DNA of 8,792 nucleotides. Source: Proteobacteria bacterium ST_bin16 (GTDB taxonomy: Bacteria; Pseudomonadota; Gammaproteobacteria; Burkholderiales; Nitrosomonadaceae). Position numbers and translations under genes: made by a program. Shown in pieces: positions 1 through 6,452 of this stretch. Position 1 is the stretch's first letter, and each line of letters opens with the position of its first letter. Below the pieces are notes generated by a model, which ran no database searches, was not told where the DNA came from, and was given only the letters and a program-made list of their open reading frames with translations. The DNA lies in NCBI GenBank assembly GCA_002083595.1, contig MSXT01000028.1, positions 1 through 8,792 of the forward strand, in the 5' to 3' direction.

Positions 1-926
1 TGATGGTAAATTCCACCACTGAAGAACTATTCGGTTACCGCCGGGAGGAATTGCTGGGTCAACCGATTGAAATTTTGATACCGGAATCTCACCGCGCCCA
101 TCATCCGTCATTAAGAAGTAATTATCTGGAATATCCAAGTACACGCGCGATGGGGCACGGCAGGGATCTGCATGGGTTGCACAAAAACGGCAAAGAATTT
201 CCGGTCGAAGTAGGTCTGAATCCGATCCAAACGCCCAGAGGCGTTATGGTGCTTGCTTCCGTGATCGACATCACCGAGCGGAAATCTCAAGAAGAACAAC
301 TCAAAGCCGCATTGAAGGAGAAAGATTTATTGCTATCGGAAATTCATCACAGGGTTAAAAACAACCTGCAAATCATCGATAGCCTGCTCGGTATGCAATC
401 CGATATGCTGGATAATAATATGGCTGCTATATCCGTTCTAAAAGAAAGCCAGAACCGGGTGAAGTCCATGGCGCTGATTCACCAGATCTTATATCAATCA
501 TTGGATTTTTCCCGCGTTGATTTTTCCGGTTTCATCCAATCCCTGGTTGATAACTTATCCGTTTCCTATGCGCTGGATACGTCGAGAATCGTTATAAATA
601 TCGATACCGATCCGGAGGTGCTTCTGCCCATCGATGTCAGTATTCCATTGGGATTGATTCTGAACGAGCTGTGCACAAATGCCATGAAATATGCGTTTAC
701 TGAAAACCGCTGCGGCCATATCGATATCAGCCTTAAACGCCAGAATCAAGGACAACTGCTGGTATGTATTAGCGATGACGGTGTAGGGATACCGGACGAT
801 TTCGATATTGAAAATACCCAATCCCTGGGTTTACAGCTTGTTCAGTTACTCAGTGAGCAGATTTCCGCGGAACTCACTATTCATCGTAAAAATCCGACCA
901 GTTTTTCGCTGACTGTTCCACTCTGA
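1..926 (+). CDS. PAS-domain sensor histidine kinase, HisKA_2 type (5' end cut by window edge)
   Basis: This is the C-terminal 307 residues of a sensor kinase. The reading frame is open to the left edge, and the first Met (base 3) falls inside a PAS domain, so it is probably not the true start. PAS residues 1-93 contain the typical LFGY..EELLGQPI..LIP segment and end in the usual SVIDITERK. A short linker helix leads to the HisKA_2 dimerisation/phosphoacceptor region, EIHHRVKNNLQ at 113-123, where H115 or H116 is the phosphoryl acceptor. A HATPase_c domain follows, with an N-box (LILNELCTNAMKYAF, N221/N226), a G1 box (DDGVGIPDD, 258-266) and a G2-like SLGLQLV (274-280). The role is ATP-dependent autophosphorylation and signalling to a response regulator. 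No regulator gene lies on this side; a partner could be upstream. The ligand or cofactor of the PAS domain cannot be read from what is visible. HisKA_2 kinases often have PAS or LOV input. Confidence 0.93.
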   Translation, partial: MVNSTTEELFGYRREELLGQPIEILIPESHRAHHPSLRSNYLEYPSTRAMGHGRDLHGLHKNGKEFPVEVGLNPIQTPRGVMVLASVIDITERKSQEEQLKAALKEKDLLLSEIHHRVKNNLQIIDSLLGMQSDMLDNNMAAISVLKESQNRVKSMALIHQILYQSLDFSRVDFSGFIQSLVDNLSVSYALDTSRIVINIDTDPEVLLPIDVSIPLGLILNELCTNAMKYAFTENRCGHIDISLKRQNQGQLLVCISDDGVGIPDDFDIENTQSLGLQLVQLLSEQISAELTIHRKNPTSFSLTVPL

Positions 927-958
927 AATCACTGTATTATTGCTTAAAGCATTTCCAG

Positions 959-984
959 TTCGCTCTGAAACCCGCAGTAGCGAA
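959..984. repeat. short inverted repeat between convergent genes
   Basis: TTCGCT (959-964) and AGCGAA (979-984) form a perfect 6-bp stem with a 14-nt loop in the 73-bp gap between the kinase stop and the stop of the exported protein. There is no T-run on either side, so it is at best a weak transcript end or processing site. Confidence 0.3.
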
Positions 985-999
985 TGAATACGATACCGA

Positions 1000-1515
1000 T
1001 TATTGATTGGGCATATGCTGATGCGGCTGTCCGGGTTCGGCATGGCGCGCATGATCGCTTAACTGCGCATCAAACCACCGGTGGATTGCATTGATAAGCT
1101 GCGGTGATTCAGTGGAATAGCTGATTTGTGCACCGATAGGGAGGACTTTGTATTCAATCTTGATATCTCCCGGTTTGGCTGCTTTTAATTCAGATAATCC
1201 GGGCATGCCTTCACCGTGAATTTTTGCCGGACTTGAAAAATTGCCTTGCTTGAATTCATTGGCAATTTCAGACAAATGCGCTCTGATCAAACTGACTTGC
1301 TCCTGATCCGATATGTTTTTGACGGTAACCTTCTGAACGCCTCCACTTTCGGTCTTGGTGAAAACATGCGTAGTCTTTTCCAAATCAAACGGCATGACAT
1401 GAGCACCACGTTCCGCTACTTCATCCAATCGCTTTTCATCCGCTGGCGCAGCAGCACCAATCGATGCCGGTAAAAGAAAAGTCAGCAAGAAAGTGACAGT
1501 AAGCAGTTGATTCAT
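1000..1515 (-). CDS. small exported hypothetical protein with His-rich C-terminus
   Basis: This is a 171-aa protein of unknown function. The N-terminus (MNQLLTVTFLLTFLLPASIGAAA) has a hydrophobic core ending in small residues, which reads as a Sec signal peptide cleaved near residues 20-23. The mature part is hydrophilic, mixed alpha/beta, and contains HGEGMPGL (100-107) and a tail with H145, H155, H158, H165, H167 and M168, which could bind a metal. I recall similar proteins (HVMPFDLEKTTHVF...GG.Q.V..K) in public sets, sometimes mislabelled aspartate carbamoyltransferase; no ATCase active-site motif is visible here, so I do not use that name. The ATG is preceded by GGAG at about 8 nt. A 160-bp gap separates it from the LOV gene upstream on the same strand, and it converges with the sensor kinase. 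It may have its own promoter; a TTGACT lies in the gap, but the matching -10 is poor. Confidence 0.85.
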   Translation of the reverse strand: MNQLLTVTFLLTFLLPASIGAAAPADEKRLDEVAERGAHVMPFDLEKTTHVFTKTESGGVQKVTVKNISDQEQVSLIRAHLSEIANEFKQGNFSSPAKIHGEGMPGLSELKAAKPGDIKIEYKVLPIGAQISYSTESPQLINAIHRWFDAQLSDHARHAEPGQPHQHMPNQ

Positions 1516-1648
1516 TTTATTTCTCCGCTACAGTGAGCTTACAGAACCGATCGAATTGGTGGAGTCAACCGCACATAGAGAAAATCTTACACTTCGTTTG
1601 ACTGTTTCTTGTACAGGTAAGAATACTCAAATAATGCGGTTACTTATT

Positions 1649-1669
1649 CGGATGCCGCTCATGCATCCG
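1649..1669 (-). repeat. hairpin just downstream of the LOV gene
   Basis: CGGATGC (1649-1655) and GCATCCG (1663-1669) pair perfectly over 7 bp with a 7-nt loop, starting 6 nt after the LOV stop codon. The downstream minus-strand sequence is AATAAGTAACC, with no T-run. It is therefore more likely a 3'-end stabilising or pausing structure than a standard intrinsic terminator. The rest of the 1516-1675 gap shows no gene. Confidence 0.45.
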
Positions 1670-1675
1670 GCTTCA

Positions 1676-2125
1676 TCACTTCAATGCCGCCAGTTGTTCC
1701 TTCAAAGCCTTAATTTCCTCTTCCGCACGGATTTTCGGGGTGATGTCTAATTGCACGCCGAGGAAATAAAGTAAGTTTCCGTGCGAATCGAAAAGCGGGG
1801 AAACCAGTAAATGGTTATAAAATAATTCACCGTTCTTACGAAAGTTTCTCAGAACCACTTCCACCGGTTTCCTATTCTTGATCCCTTCCTTCAGTTGCTT
1901 AACACCGGCCTGATCGTGTTCATCGCCCTGCAAGAAACGGCAGTTCCTGCCTACCGTTTCCGCTAACGTATAACCGGTTATTGTCTCAAACGCTTTATTC
2001 ACATAAACCAAAGGCATGTCCTCTTGATCGGGATCAGCCAGCGTCACACCGTTCACACATGAATCAAGAATCTTGGACAATACTTGTGGAATTAATCCAG
2101 GGTCTTTTTCAACGATAAAATCCAT
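1676..2125 (-). CDS. short LOV-domain blue-light photoreceptor
   Basis: This is a 149-aa protein that is essentially a single LOV (flavin-binding PAS) domain. The signature GRNCRFLQG is at 59-67, with C62 in the position that forms the flavin C4a adduct under blue light. The other usual FMN contacts are present: N61, Q66, N94 and N104 (in RNFRKNGELFYN) and Q125 in FLGVQLDIT. An N-terminal cap (1-20) precedes the core, and a charged helix (about 131-149, KIRAEEEIKALKEQLAALK) resembles the C-terminal J-alpha/coiled-coil dimerisation helix of 'short LOV' proteins such as those of Pseudomonas putida. There is no kinase, GGDEF, HTH or STAS output, so signalling must go through dimer or partner contacts. 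The ATG follows TGGAGAGA, a good ribosome site. The gene is 76 bp downstream of the SRPBCC gene on the same strand, possibly also with its own promoter. Light sensing is inferred from motifs. Confidence 0.93.
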   Translation of the reverse strand: MDFIVEKDPGLIPQVLSKILDSCVNGVTLADPDQEDMPLVYVNKAFETITGYTLAETVGRNCRFLQGDEHDQAGVKQLKEGIKNRKPVEVVLRNFRKNGELFYNHLLVSPLFDSHGNLLYFLGVQLDITPKIRAEEEIKALKEQLAALK

Positions 2126-2152
2126 GATCTTCTCTCCAGGTTAATCAACTGT

Positions 2153-2163
2153 TAGCATAATTA
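2153..2163 (-). promoter_or_regulatory. copy 1 of shared 11-base motif upstream of the LOV gene
   Basis: The minus strand reads TAATTATGCTA, ending 28 nt before the LOV ATG. TATGCT could act as a -10; 17 bp upstream is AGGACA, a 4/6 match to the -35 consensus. The identical 11-mer occurs at 3946-3956 upstream of the NDH-2-like gene. It may be either a weak promoter core or a regulator site. Confidence 0.4.
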
Positions 2164-2201
2164 AATACATATGGACTGTCCTGCTGCCATTGTGAATAAG
2201 C

Positions 2202-2666
2202 TTACTCCGCCTCGATCAGTTTCTTGATATTTTTGACAGTCCTTTCGGTTCCATCTTGAACGGCGATACGCACCAGCTTCTCAAACGGTCTGACATGCAG
2301 ATCCAGGCTCAGTAACTCAAAAATAAAAGTTATCCGGCTATCGGAAGCATTCACTGGTTCAATGACATAATCACACCGGTAAGGATTGGAAACACCTTCA
2401 AAACAGATACGTGCACCCGTATCAAAAAATTTAACTTTGAAGGTCGACTCCGAGCGATTGCCTTGATCGATGCGGACTTGACGGCAGACGGTTCCTAGTT
2501 TTACCGGACCATCGGTGATTTTCTCCAATTCTTTAACTTCCGGAGACCATCGGGGATAATTAATGAGCAGATCATTACCGATAAAATTGAAAAGTTTATC
2601 GGCTGGACTTTGAATTATTGCACTGGCCTTGCCAATTACAGGGCTGTCTTTGAACAAACCAAGCAT
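2202..2666 (-). CDS. SRPBCC (START-like/polyketide cyclase-type) family protein
   Basis: This is a 154-aa protein with the layout of the SRPBCC/Bet v1-like fold. A first strand (VIGKASAIIQSPADKLFNFI) is followed by a helical segment with YPRWSPEVKELEKI (37-50), a run of strands (LGTVCRQVRID..., STFKVKFFD, ARICFEG, RCDYVIEPV, SRITFIFELLSLDL), and the long C-terminal helix (about 127-152) that closes the ligand cavity. Members of this superfamily bind hydrophobic ligands or act as cyclases or carriers; which applies here cannot be read from sequence. There is no signal peptide, so it is cytosolic. The ATG is preceded by GGGAGG at 6 nt, a strong ribosome site. It lies 24 bp after the NDH-2-like gene, consistent with co-transcription, and 76 bp before the LOV gene. 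SRPBCC proteins often occur in bacterial light-responsive gene neighbourhoods, which fits this context but does not prove a role. Confidence 0.85.
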   Translation of the reverse strand: MLGLFKDSPVIGKASAIIQSPADKLFNFIGNDLLINYPRWSPEVKELEKITDGPVKLGTVCRQVRIDQGNRSESTFKVKFFDTGARICFEGVSNPYRCDYVIEPVNASDSRITFIFELLSLDLHVRPFEKLVRIAVQDGTERTVKNIKKLIEAE

Positions 2667-2690
2667 AAAATGCCTCCCGCACGGTGTTTG

Positions 2691-3854
2691 CTAAACCAAA
2701 TAGGTATCGATTCCTGCCAATAATAAGTCATATTGCGCTTCAACAATTTCTTTAATCGTTAAAGCCGGAATACCGGTGATCAAGTTACCTTCCGCAACCA
2801 GCCAGCCTACCGCATCCGACGGCCCCAGGCTCACCACATAACCTAATTCATGGTGAAGATAAGGCTCGAGCAATCCGGGAAATCCCGCATGCCGCAACAC
2901 ATTACGCGCCACTAATTTACCCTTCCGGACAGCGGATTGCGCGGTCAATGTATTCGACCCAAGCGACTGGTAATACGAACAATCGCCCGCTACAAAAATA
3001 TGGGGTAGCGGTTTCTGATCAACTATAACCTGTCCGAAAGCATTTGCGGTAAAAATATTGCGCTGCTTTTTTCCCAAAAACAGCAGGGTTAGTCTGGAAG
3101 GCAATTCAAACTGCTTTTCAGTCACTTTTTCCGTCAGTAAAATTTTTCCGGTTTGCTGTTCGCGGTAATACGTATTCGGATAAAAAGCGATATTCATATC
3201 CCGCATACGGGATTCCGCATAAGTACCAAACCCGGCAGGAAATTGTTCCAGCACATGCTCGCCCGAATGGATCAGGCGCAATTCCGCCTTATGTCTGATC
3301 CGATCAAGAAATTGCTTTATTTCGAATAAGAACTGTATCCCCGTGGCTCCTCCGCCTACAACGGAAATCGATAGTTCAGGTGTATCATCCCGGTCGAGCA
3401 GCCTGGTTAATAAATCTGATCCGCTCATCGTGGCAAAATCATTCAGATTCAGCAAATTGCCGCTATCGTCATGATCACTTTTCTGACTCTCGCAACCGCT
3501 CGCGACGATCAAATAATCAAAATCAATTATTTCACCATTCACAACCAGCTGCCGCTCGTTCTGATAGCTCTCCAACGCGTTTGGATCAAAGCTCAGCTCT
3601 GCCGGAATGTGCCGGCAACCATAGCGATTTACTATATCGGCAAAAGGAACCAGCAAATCGGCTAGCGGATAGCGAAATGTTTCGTGTAAGTGCGTAATTT
3701 TCAGATGCTGCGTTTTAGGATCGATCAGCGTAATGTCGGTATCCGGAGCAAATTGTAAAAGATTGGTTAACGCGGCAAGTCCGGCATATCCGCCACCGGC
3801 AATGACCACCTTCAATCTTTTTTGTTTGGAAATATTAAATGGCAGAAAAGCCAC
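2691..3854 (-). CDS. NDH-2-like FAD/NAD(P)-dependent oxidoreductase
   Basis: This is a 387-aa two-dinucleotide-fold flavoprotein. The FAD-binding GGGYAG is at 20-25 after VVIA, the second (NAD(P)H) motif VVGGGATG is at 165-172, and the late FAD motif IFVAGDCS is at 287-292. The C-terminal part (LGYVVSLGPSDAVGWLVAEGNLITG, 337-361) resembles type II NADH dehydrogenases, and the length is near that of small NDH-2 enzymes (about 400 aa). The expected reaction is electron transfer from NAD(P)H via FAD to a quinone or another acceptor. Two positions are unusual: Q174 sits where NDH-2 has a near-invariant Glu, and the quinone-site AQxxxQ is AQSAVR (305-310). The cysteines seen (C80, C121, C292) do not match the redox pair of sulfide:quinone reductase. 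The start is GTG, with AAGGAG 5 nt upstream. It is first in the set with the SRPBCC and LOV genes. The physiological acceptor is unknown. Confidence 0.85.
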   Translation of the reverse strand: MAFLPFNISKQKRLKVVIAGGGYAGLAALTNLLQFAPDTDITLIDPKTQHLKITHLHETFRYPLADLLVPFADIVNRYGCRHIPAELSFDPNALESYQNERQLVVNGEIIDFDYLIVASGCESQKSDHDDSGNLLNLNDFATMSGSDLLTRLLDRDDTPELSISVVGGGATGIQFLFEIKQFLDRIRHKAELRLIHSGEHVLEQFPAGFGTYAESRMRDMNIAFYPNTYYREQQTGKILLTEKVTEKQFELPSRLTLLFLGKKQRNIFTANAFGQVIVDQKPLPHIFVAGDCSYYQSLGSNTLTAQSAVRKGKLVARNVLRHAGFPGLLEPYLHHELGYVVSLGPSDAVGWLVAEGNLITGIPALTIKEIVEAQYDLLLAGIDTYLV

Positions 3855-3859
3855 GGTAA

Positions 3860-3865
3860 CTCCTT
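3860..3865 (-). promoter_or_regulatory. ribosome binding site for the GTG-started oxidoreductase
   Basis: AAGGAG on the minus strand sits 5 nt before a GTG at 3854-3852. There is no ATG in a better position, and the N-terminus produced places the FAD motif at residue 20, normal for the family. This supports the GTG as the start. Confidence 0.7.
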
Positions 3866-3883
3866 ACCTTTATCTATGATTAA

Positions 3884-3908
3884 CGCAAAACCTTGCCACG
3901 CTTTTGCG
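3884..3908. repeat. inverted repeat in the leader/promoter of the oxidoreductase-SRPBCC-LOV set
   Basis: CGCAAAA (3884-3890) and TTTTGCG (3902-3908) are perfect 7-bp arms separated by 11 nt, located about 30 nt upstream of the GTG start. It could be an operator for a dimeric regulator or a leader hairpin. There is no T-run to make it an intrinsic terminator. Confidence 0.45.
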
Positions 3909-3939
3909 CCAGTATTGTTAACTTGAACTCGGCCGCACT

Positions 3940-3972
3940 AAAGCCTAGCATAATTACCGGCTGCATGGCTTT
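3940..3972. repeat. imperfect inverted repeat carrying copy 2 of the shared motif
   Basis: AAAGCC (3940-3945) pairs with GGCTTT (3967-3972), with a further 3 bp (GCA/TGC) inside after two mismatches. The minus-strand TAATTATGCTA at 3956-3946 lies within this dyad, about 90 nt upstream of the oxidoreductase start. The dyad follows the gluQ stop almost directly; it has no T-run, so it is not a convincing gluQ terminator. Confidence 0.35.
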
Positions 3973-3976
3973 ATCT

Positions 3977-4879
3977 TTATACTACACCGCTTGGAATCCG
4001 GTTCACGCGCCAATTTTGCATAACCCAGCGCCAAAAAGAAGCAATATCGCCTTCCAGAATTTCTAGTGGCGGCTGCTGACCCAGGAAATGCAACGCATCA
4101 ACCAGCTCCTTTAATGCTTCGCCCGTATTCACCGGGGCAGCGTTCGTTTGCTTGCTGAGCTTTTCTCCTGCTGCGTTTGTTACCACGGGCAAGTGCATAT
4201 ATTGCGGTGCCGGATAACGCAACAACCGCTGCAGAAATATTTGCCGCGGTGTGGAATCGATAAGATCCGCTCCGCGAACCACATGGGTAATATTCTGCGC
4301 AGCGTCGTCCACCACAACCGCAAGCTGATAGGCATAAATTCCATCGGCCCGGCGTAACACAAAATCACCCACTTCACTACGCAGTTTCTGCGTATATAAT
4401 CCCTTCAAACCATCGGTAAACTGTATGACATCATCATTCGTCTGAATACGAAGCGCATGTGCGTTTTGCAGTGAAGCGGGATTATTCAGACAAGTTCCGG
4501 GATAAATGAAACCATATAAACCGGTGATGCTGGAATCCGCGATTTCCTTCCGGGAGCACGTGCAGGGATACAATAAACCTTGTTTATCCAAAATATCTAA
4601 AGCCTCCCGGTATGCCTCGGAACGCCGGCTTTGGTAGATAACCTCCTCGTCCCACTCCATGCCCAATTTCTCCAGTGTATCCAAAATTTGCTTGGCCACT
4701 CCGGGTACTCTGCGTTGCAAATCGACATCTTCAATCCGAACTAACCATTTGCCGCCATGAAATTTTGCATCGGCATAGCTGCCTACAGCCGCTACCAGCG
4801 AACCAAAGTGCAGCGGTCCGGTTGGCGATGGCGCGAATCGTCCGCGATAATGCGTATTAATCGATCGAGTGCTTTCCAT
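3977..4879 (-). CDS. gluQ: glutamyl-Q tRNA(Asp) synthetase
   Basis: This 300-aa protein resembles the catalytic half of glutamyl-tRNA synthetase without an anticodon-binding domain, as in E. coli YadB (about 300 aa). It activates glutamate and attaches it to the queuosine base at position 34 of tRNA(Asp) rather than to the tRNA 3' end. Visible motifs are RFAPSPTGPLHFGSL (14-28), containing the HIGH-type HFGS, the zinc ligands C106 and C108 with C130 and a nearby Tyr (Y122 or Y126), WLVRIEDVD (45-53), and a KMSKS-type EKLSKQ at 239-244. The ATG at 4879 has only a weak ribosome site, but the family usually has about 10 residues before GRFAPSP, so a start this close is expected. It is divergent from mpl with a 185-bp gap and is not next to dksA as in E. 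coli. Family assignment is firm. Confidence 0.96.
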   Translation of the reverse strand: MESTRSINTHYRGRFAPSPTGPLHFGSLVAAVGSYADAKFHGGKWLVRIEDVDLQRRVPGVAKQILDTLEKLGMEWDEEVIYQSRRSEAYREALDILDKQGLLYPCTCSRKEIADSSITGLYGFIYPGTCLNNPASLQNAHALRIQTNDDVIQFTDGLKGLYTQKLRSEVGDFVLRRADGIYAYQLAVVVDDAAQNITHVVRGADLIDSTPRQIFLQRLLRYPAPQYMHLPVVTNAAGEKLSKQTNAAPVNTGEALKELVDALHFLGQQPPLEILEGDIASFWRWVMQNWRVNRIPSGVV

Positions 4880-4994
4880 TTGTAAATCAGCACATTGAGA
4901 TTAAAAGAATAATAACCACTACACCCTTTCCATTTAGCCGTTCCATGAGTGAATAAAGTATCAACAACTTCCGGTATTGCCCTGCCATATCCAT

Positions 4995-5000
4995 TATAAT
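4995..5000 (+). promoter_or_regulatory. possible -10 element in the gluQ/mpl divergent region
   Basis: TATAAT matches the sigma70 -10 consensus exactly, about 65 nt before the mpl ATG. No good -35 lies at 16-18 bp. The surrounding ATTATAAT is self-complementary, so the same -10 can be read toward gluQ; there a TTGGCA lies upstream on that strand, but only 12 bp away. The 4880-5064 gap holds no gene I can support. Confidence 0.35.
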
Positions 5001-5064
5001 TGTCCAAACTTGCCAATCATATTAGTGGTTTCCTGTCAGCAGAATCAAGAATTTCAAACCAATC

Positions 5065-6411
5065 ATGCATATTCATATACTCGGAATTTGCGGTACCTTT
5101 ATGGGGGGTATTGCAGCCATTGCACGCGAATCCGGTCACACGGTGACGGGTTGCGATCAGGATGTCTATCCACCGATGAGCACGCAACTTGAGTCTCAAG
5201 GGATCGAATTGATAGCGGGTTATTCGCCCGAACAGATCCGGTTGCAACCGGATACTTTTGTCATCGGTAACGTCGTCACACGTGGTAATCCACTGATGGA
5301 GGAAATACTCAACCGGAATTTACCTTATATTTCCGGTCCGCAGTGGTTATCGGAAAATATTCTACGGCATCGCTGGGTGCTTGCCGTGTCCGGTACCCAC
5401 GGAAAAACGACAACCAGTTCGATGTTAGCCTGGATCTTGGATTACGCTGGCTTGAATCCGGGATTCCTGATCGGTGGAATCCCCGAGAATTTTGGCATTT
5501 CGGCACGAATCGGAAACACCTCGCCCTTCTTTGTCATTGAAGCGGATGAATACGATACGGCATTTTTTGATAAACGCTCCAAATTTGTTCACTACCATCC
5601 GAAAACAGCAATACTGAATAATCTTGAGTTCGATCATGCCGATATTTTTGCGGATCTTGCTGCGATTGAACGGCAATTTCATCACTTTGTACGAGTTATT
5701 CCGAATAACGGTTTAATCATCGCAAATGGCAAAGATCCAAATCTGAAGCATGTCCTCAAACAAGGTTGCTGGACACCGGTGGAAGAGTTTGGCACTGAAA
5801 GTGGCTGGCATACCACAGCGCAGGCTGACAATACGATCGATATCTATTGCAATGAAACATTTCACGGAAACCTACAATGGGATTTATTGGGTGAACATAA
5901 CCGCATGAATGCGCTGGCTGCGCTGATTGCTGCGCGGCATGCCGGAATACCGGTCAATATTGGCATCGAAGCATTGGCACAATTCAAGAATGTCAAACGC
6001 CGCATGGAGAAACGCGGCACGGTCAACGGTGTCTCCGTCTATGATGATTTCGCTCACCACCCGACCGCCATTCAAACCACAATCGAAGGCTTGCGGACTC
6101 ATACCGGTAAAGCAAAGATTATTGCAGTCCTGGAACCGCGTTCAAACACCATGAAAATGGGGGTATGGAAAGATTCTCTTGCGAAGAGTTTGAGCGAAGC
6201 CGATCAGGTGCTTTGCTTCACCCGCGATGCACACTGGGCTAAAGATGCCATGTTGCCATTACATAACAAGGCACGCTGTTTTGATGATTTGAATCAGCTC
6301 GTCCAAGCTATCGCAGCAATCGCGGAGTCTGGTGATCATATCTTAATCATGAGCAATGGAGGTTTTGGCGGCATCCACGAGAAAATACTATCCGCATTAG
6401 AACGAACGTAA
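5065..6411 (+). CDS. mpl: UDP-N-acetylmuramate:L-alanyl-gamma-D-glutamyl-meso-diaminopimelate ligase
   Basis: This 448-aa Mur-ligase family enzyme (E. coli Mpl is about 457 aa) joins the recycled murein tripeptide L-Ala-D-Glu-mesoDAP to UDP-MurNAc, using ATP, in the cytoplasm, and so bypasses MurC-MurF steps during peptidoglycan recycling. The N-terminal Rossmann segment MHIHILGICGTFMGG is nearly identical to that of E. coli. VYPPMSTQLE (34-43), the P-loop GTHGKTTT (110-117), FFVIEADEYDTAFFDKRSKF (155-174), NNLEFDHADIF (185-195), GEHNRMNALAA (276-286), YDDFAHHPTAI (326-336), EPRSNTMKMG (357-366) and the terminal MSNGGFGGIH (429-438) are all intact. The segment between residues 375 and 415 is shorter than in E. 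coli, which accounts for the lower length. The upstream ribosome site is weak. The gene converges on apt with a 41-bp gap and no hairpin. Confidence 0.97.
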   Translation: MHIHILGICGTFMGGIAAIARESGHTVTGCDQDVYPPMSTQLESQGIELIAGYSPEQIRLQPDTFVIGNVVTRGNPLMEEILNRNLPYISGPQWLSENILRHRWVLAVSGTHGKTTTSSMLAWILDYAGLNPGFLIGGIPENFGISARIGNTSPFFVIEADEYDTAFFDKRSKFVHYHPKTAILNNLEFDHADIFADLAAIERQFHHFVRVIPNNGLIIANGKDPNLKHVLKQGCWTPVEEFGTESGWHTTAQADNTIDIYCNETFHGNLQWDLLGEHNRMNALAALIAARHAGIPVNIGIEALAQFKNVKRRMEKRGTVNGVSVYDDFAHHPTAIQTTIEGLRTHTGKAKIIAVLEPRSNTMKMGVWKDSLAKSLSEADQVLCFTRDAHWAKDAMLPLHNKARCFDDLNQLVQAIAAIAESGDHILIMSNGGFGGIHEKILSALERT

Positions 6412-6452
6412 TAAACCCGTTGATACTAAAAAGAACGCTATAAACACCGAAT

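Noticed and set aside
1649..1669. Hairpin after LOV as an intrinsic terminator
   Set aside because: The stem is only 7 bp and no T-run follows it in the direction of transcription; kept only as an inverted repeat.
1556..1750. 64-aa plus-strand frame over the LOV 3' end
   Set aside because: It overlaps the LOV coding region antisense, has no ribosome site, and the peptide shows no domain.
3380..3697. 105-aa plus-strand frame inside the NDH-2-like gene
   Set aside because: Antisense shadow of a well-supported flavoprotein; composition is irregular and no ribosome site is present.
2691..3854. Sulfide:quinone reductase
   Set aside because: The three cysteines (C80, C121, C292) do not fit the catalytic cysteine pair expected in SQR; the overall layout is closer to NDH-2.
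4792..5016. Minus-strand 74-aa frame overlapping the gluQ start and the divergent gap
   Set aside because: Out of frame with gluQ, no motif, no ribosome site; the gap is better read as promoter region.
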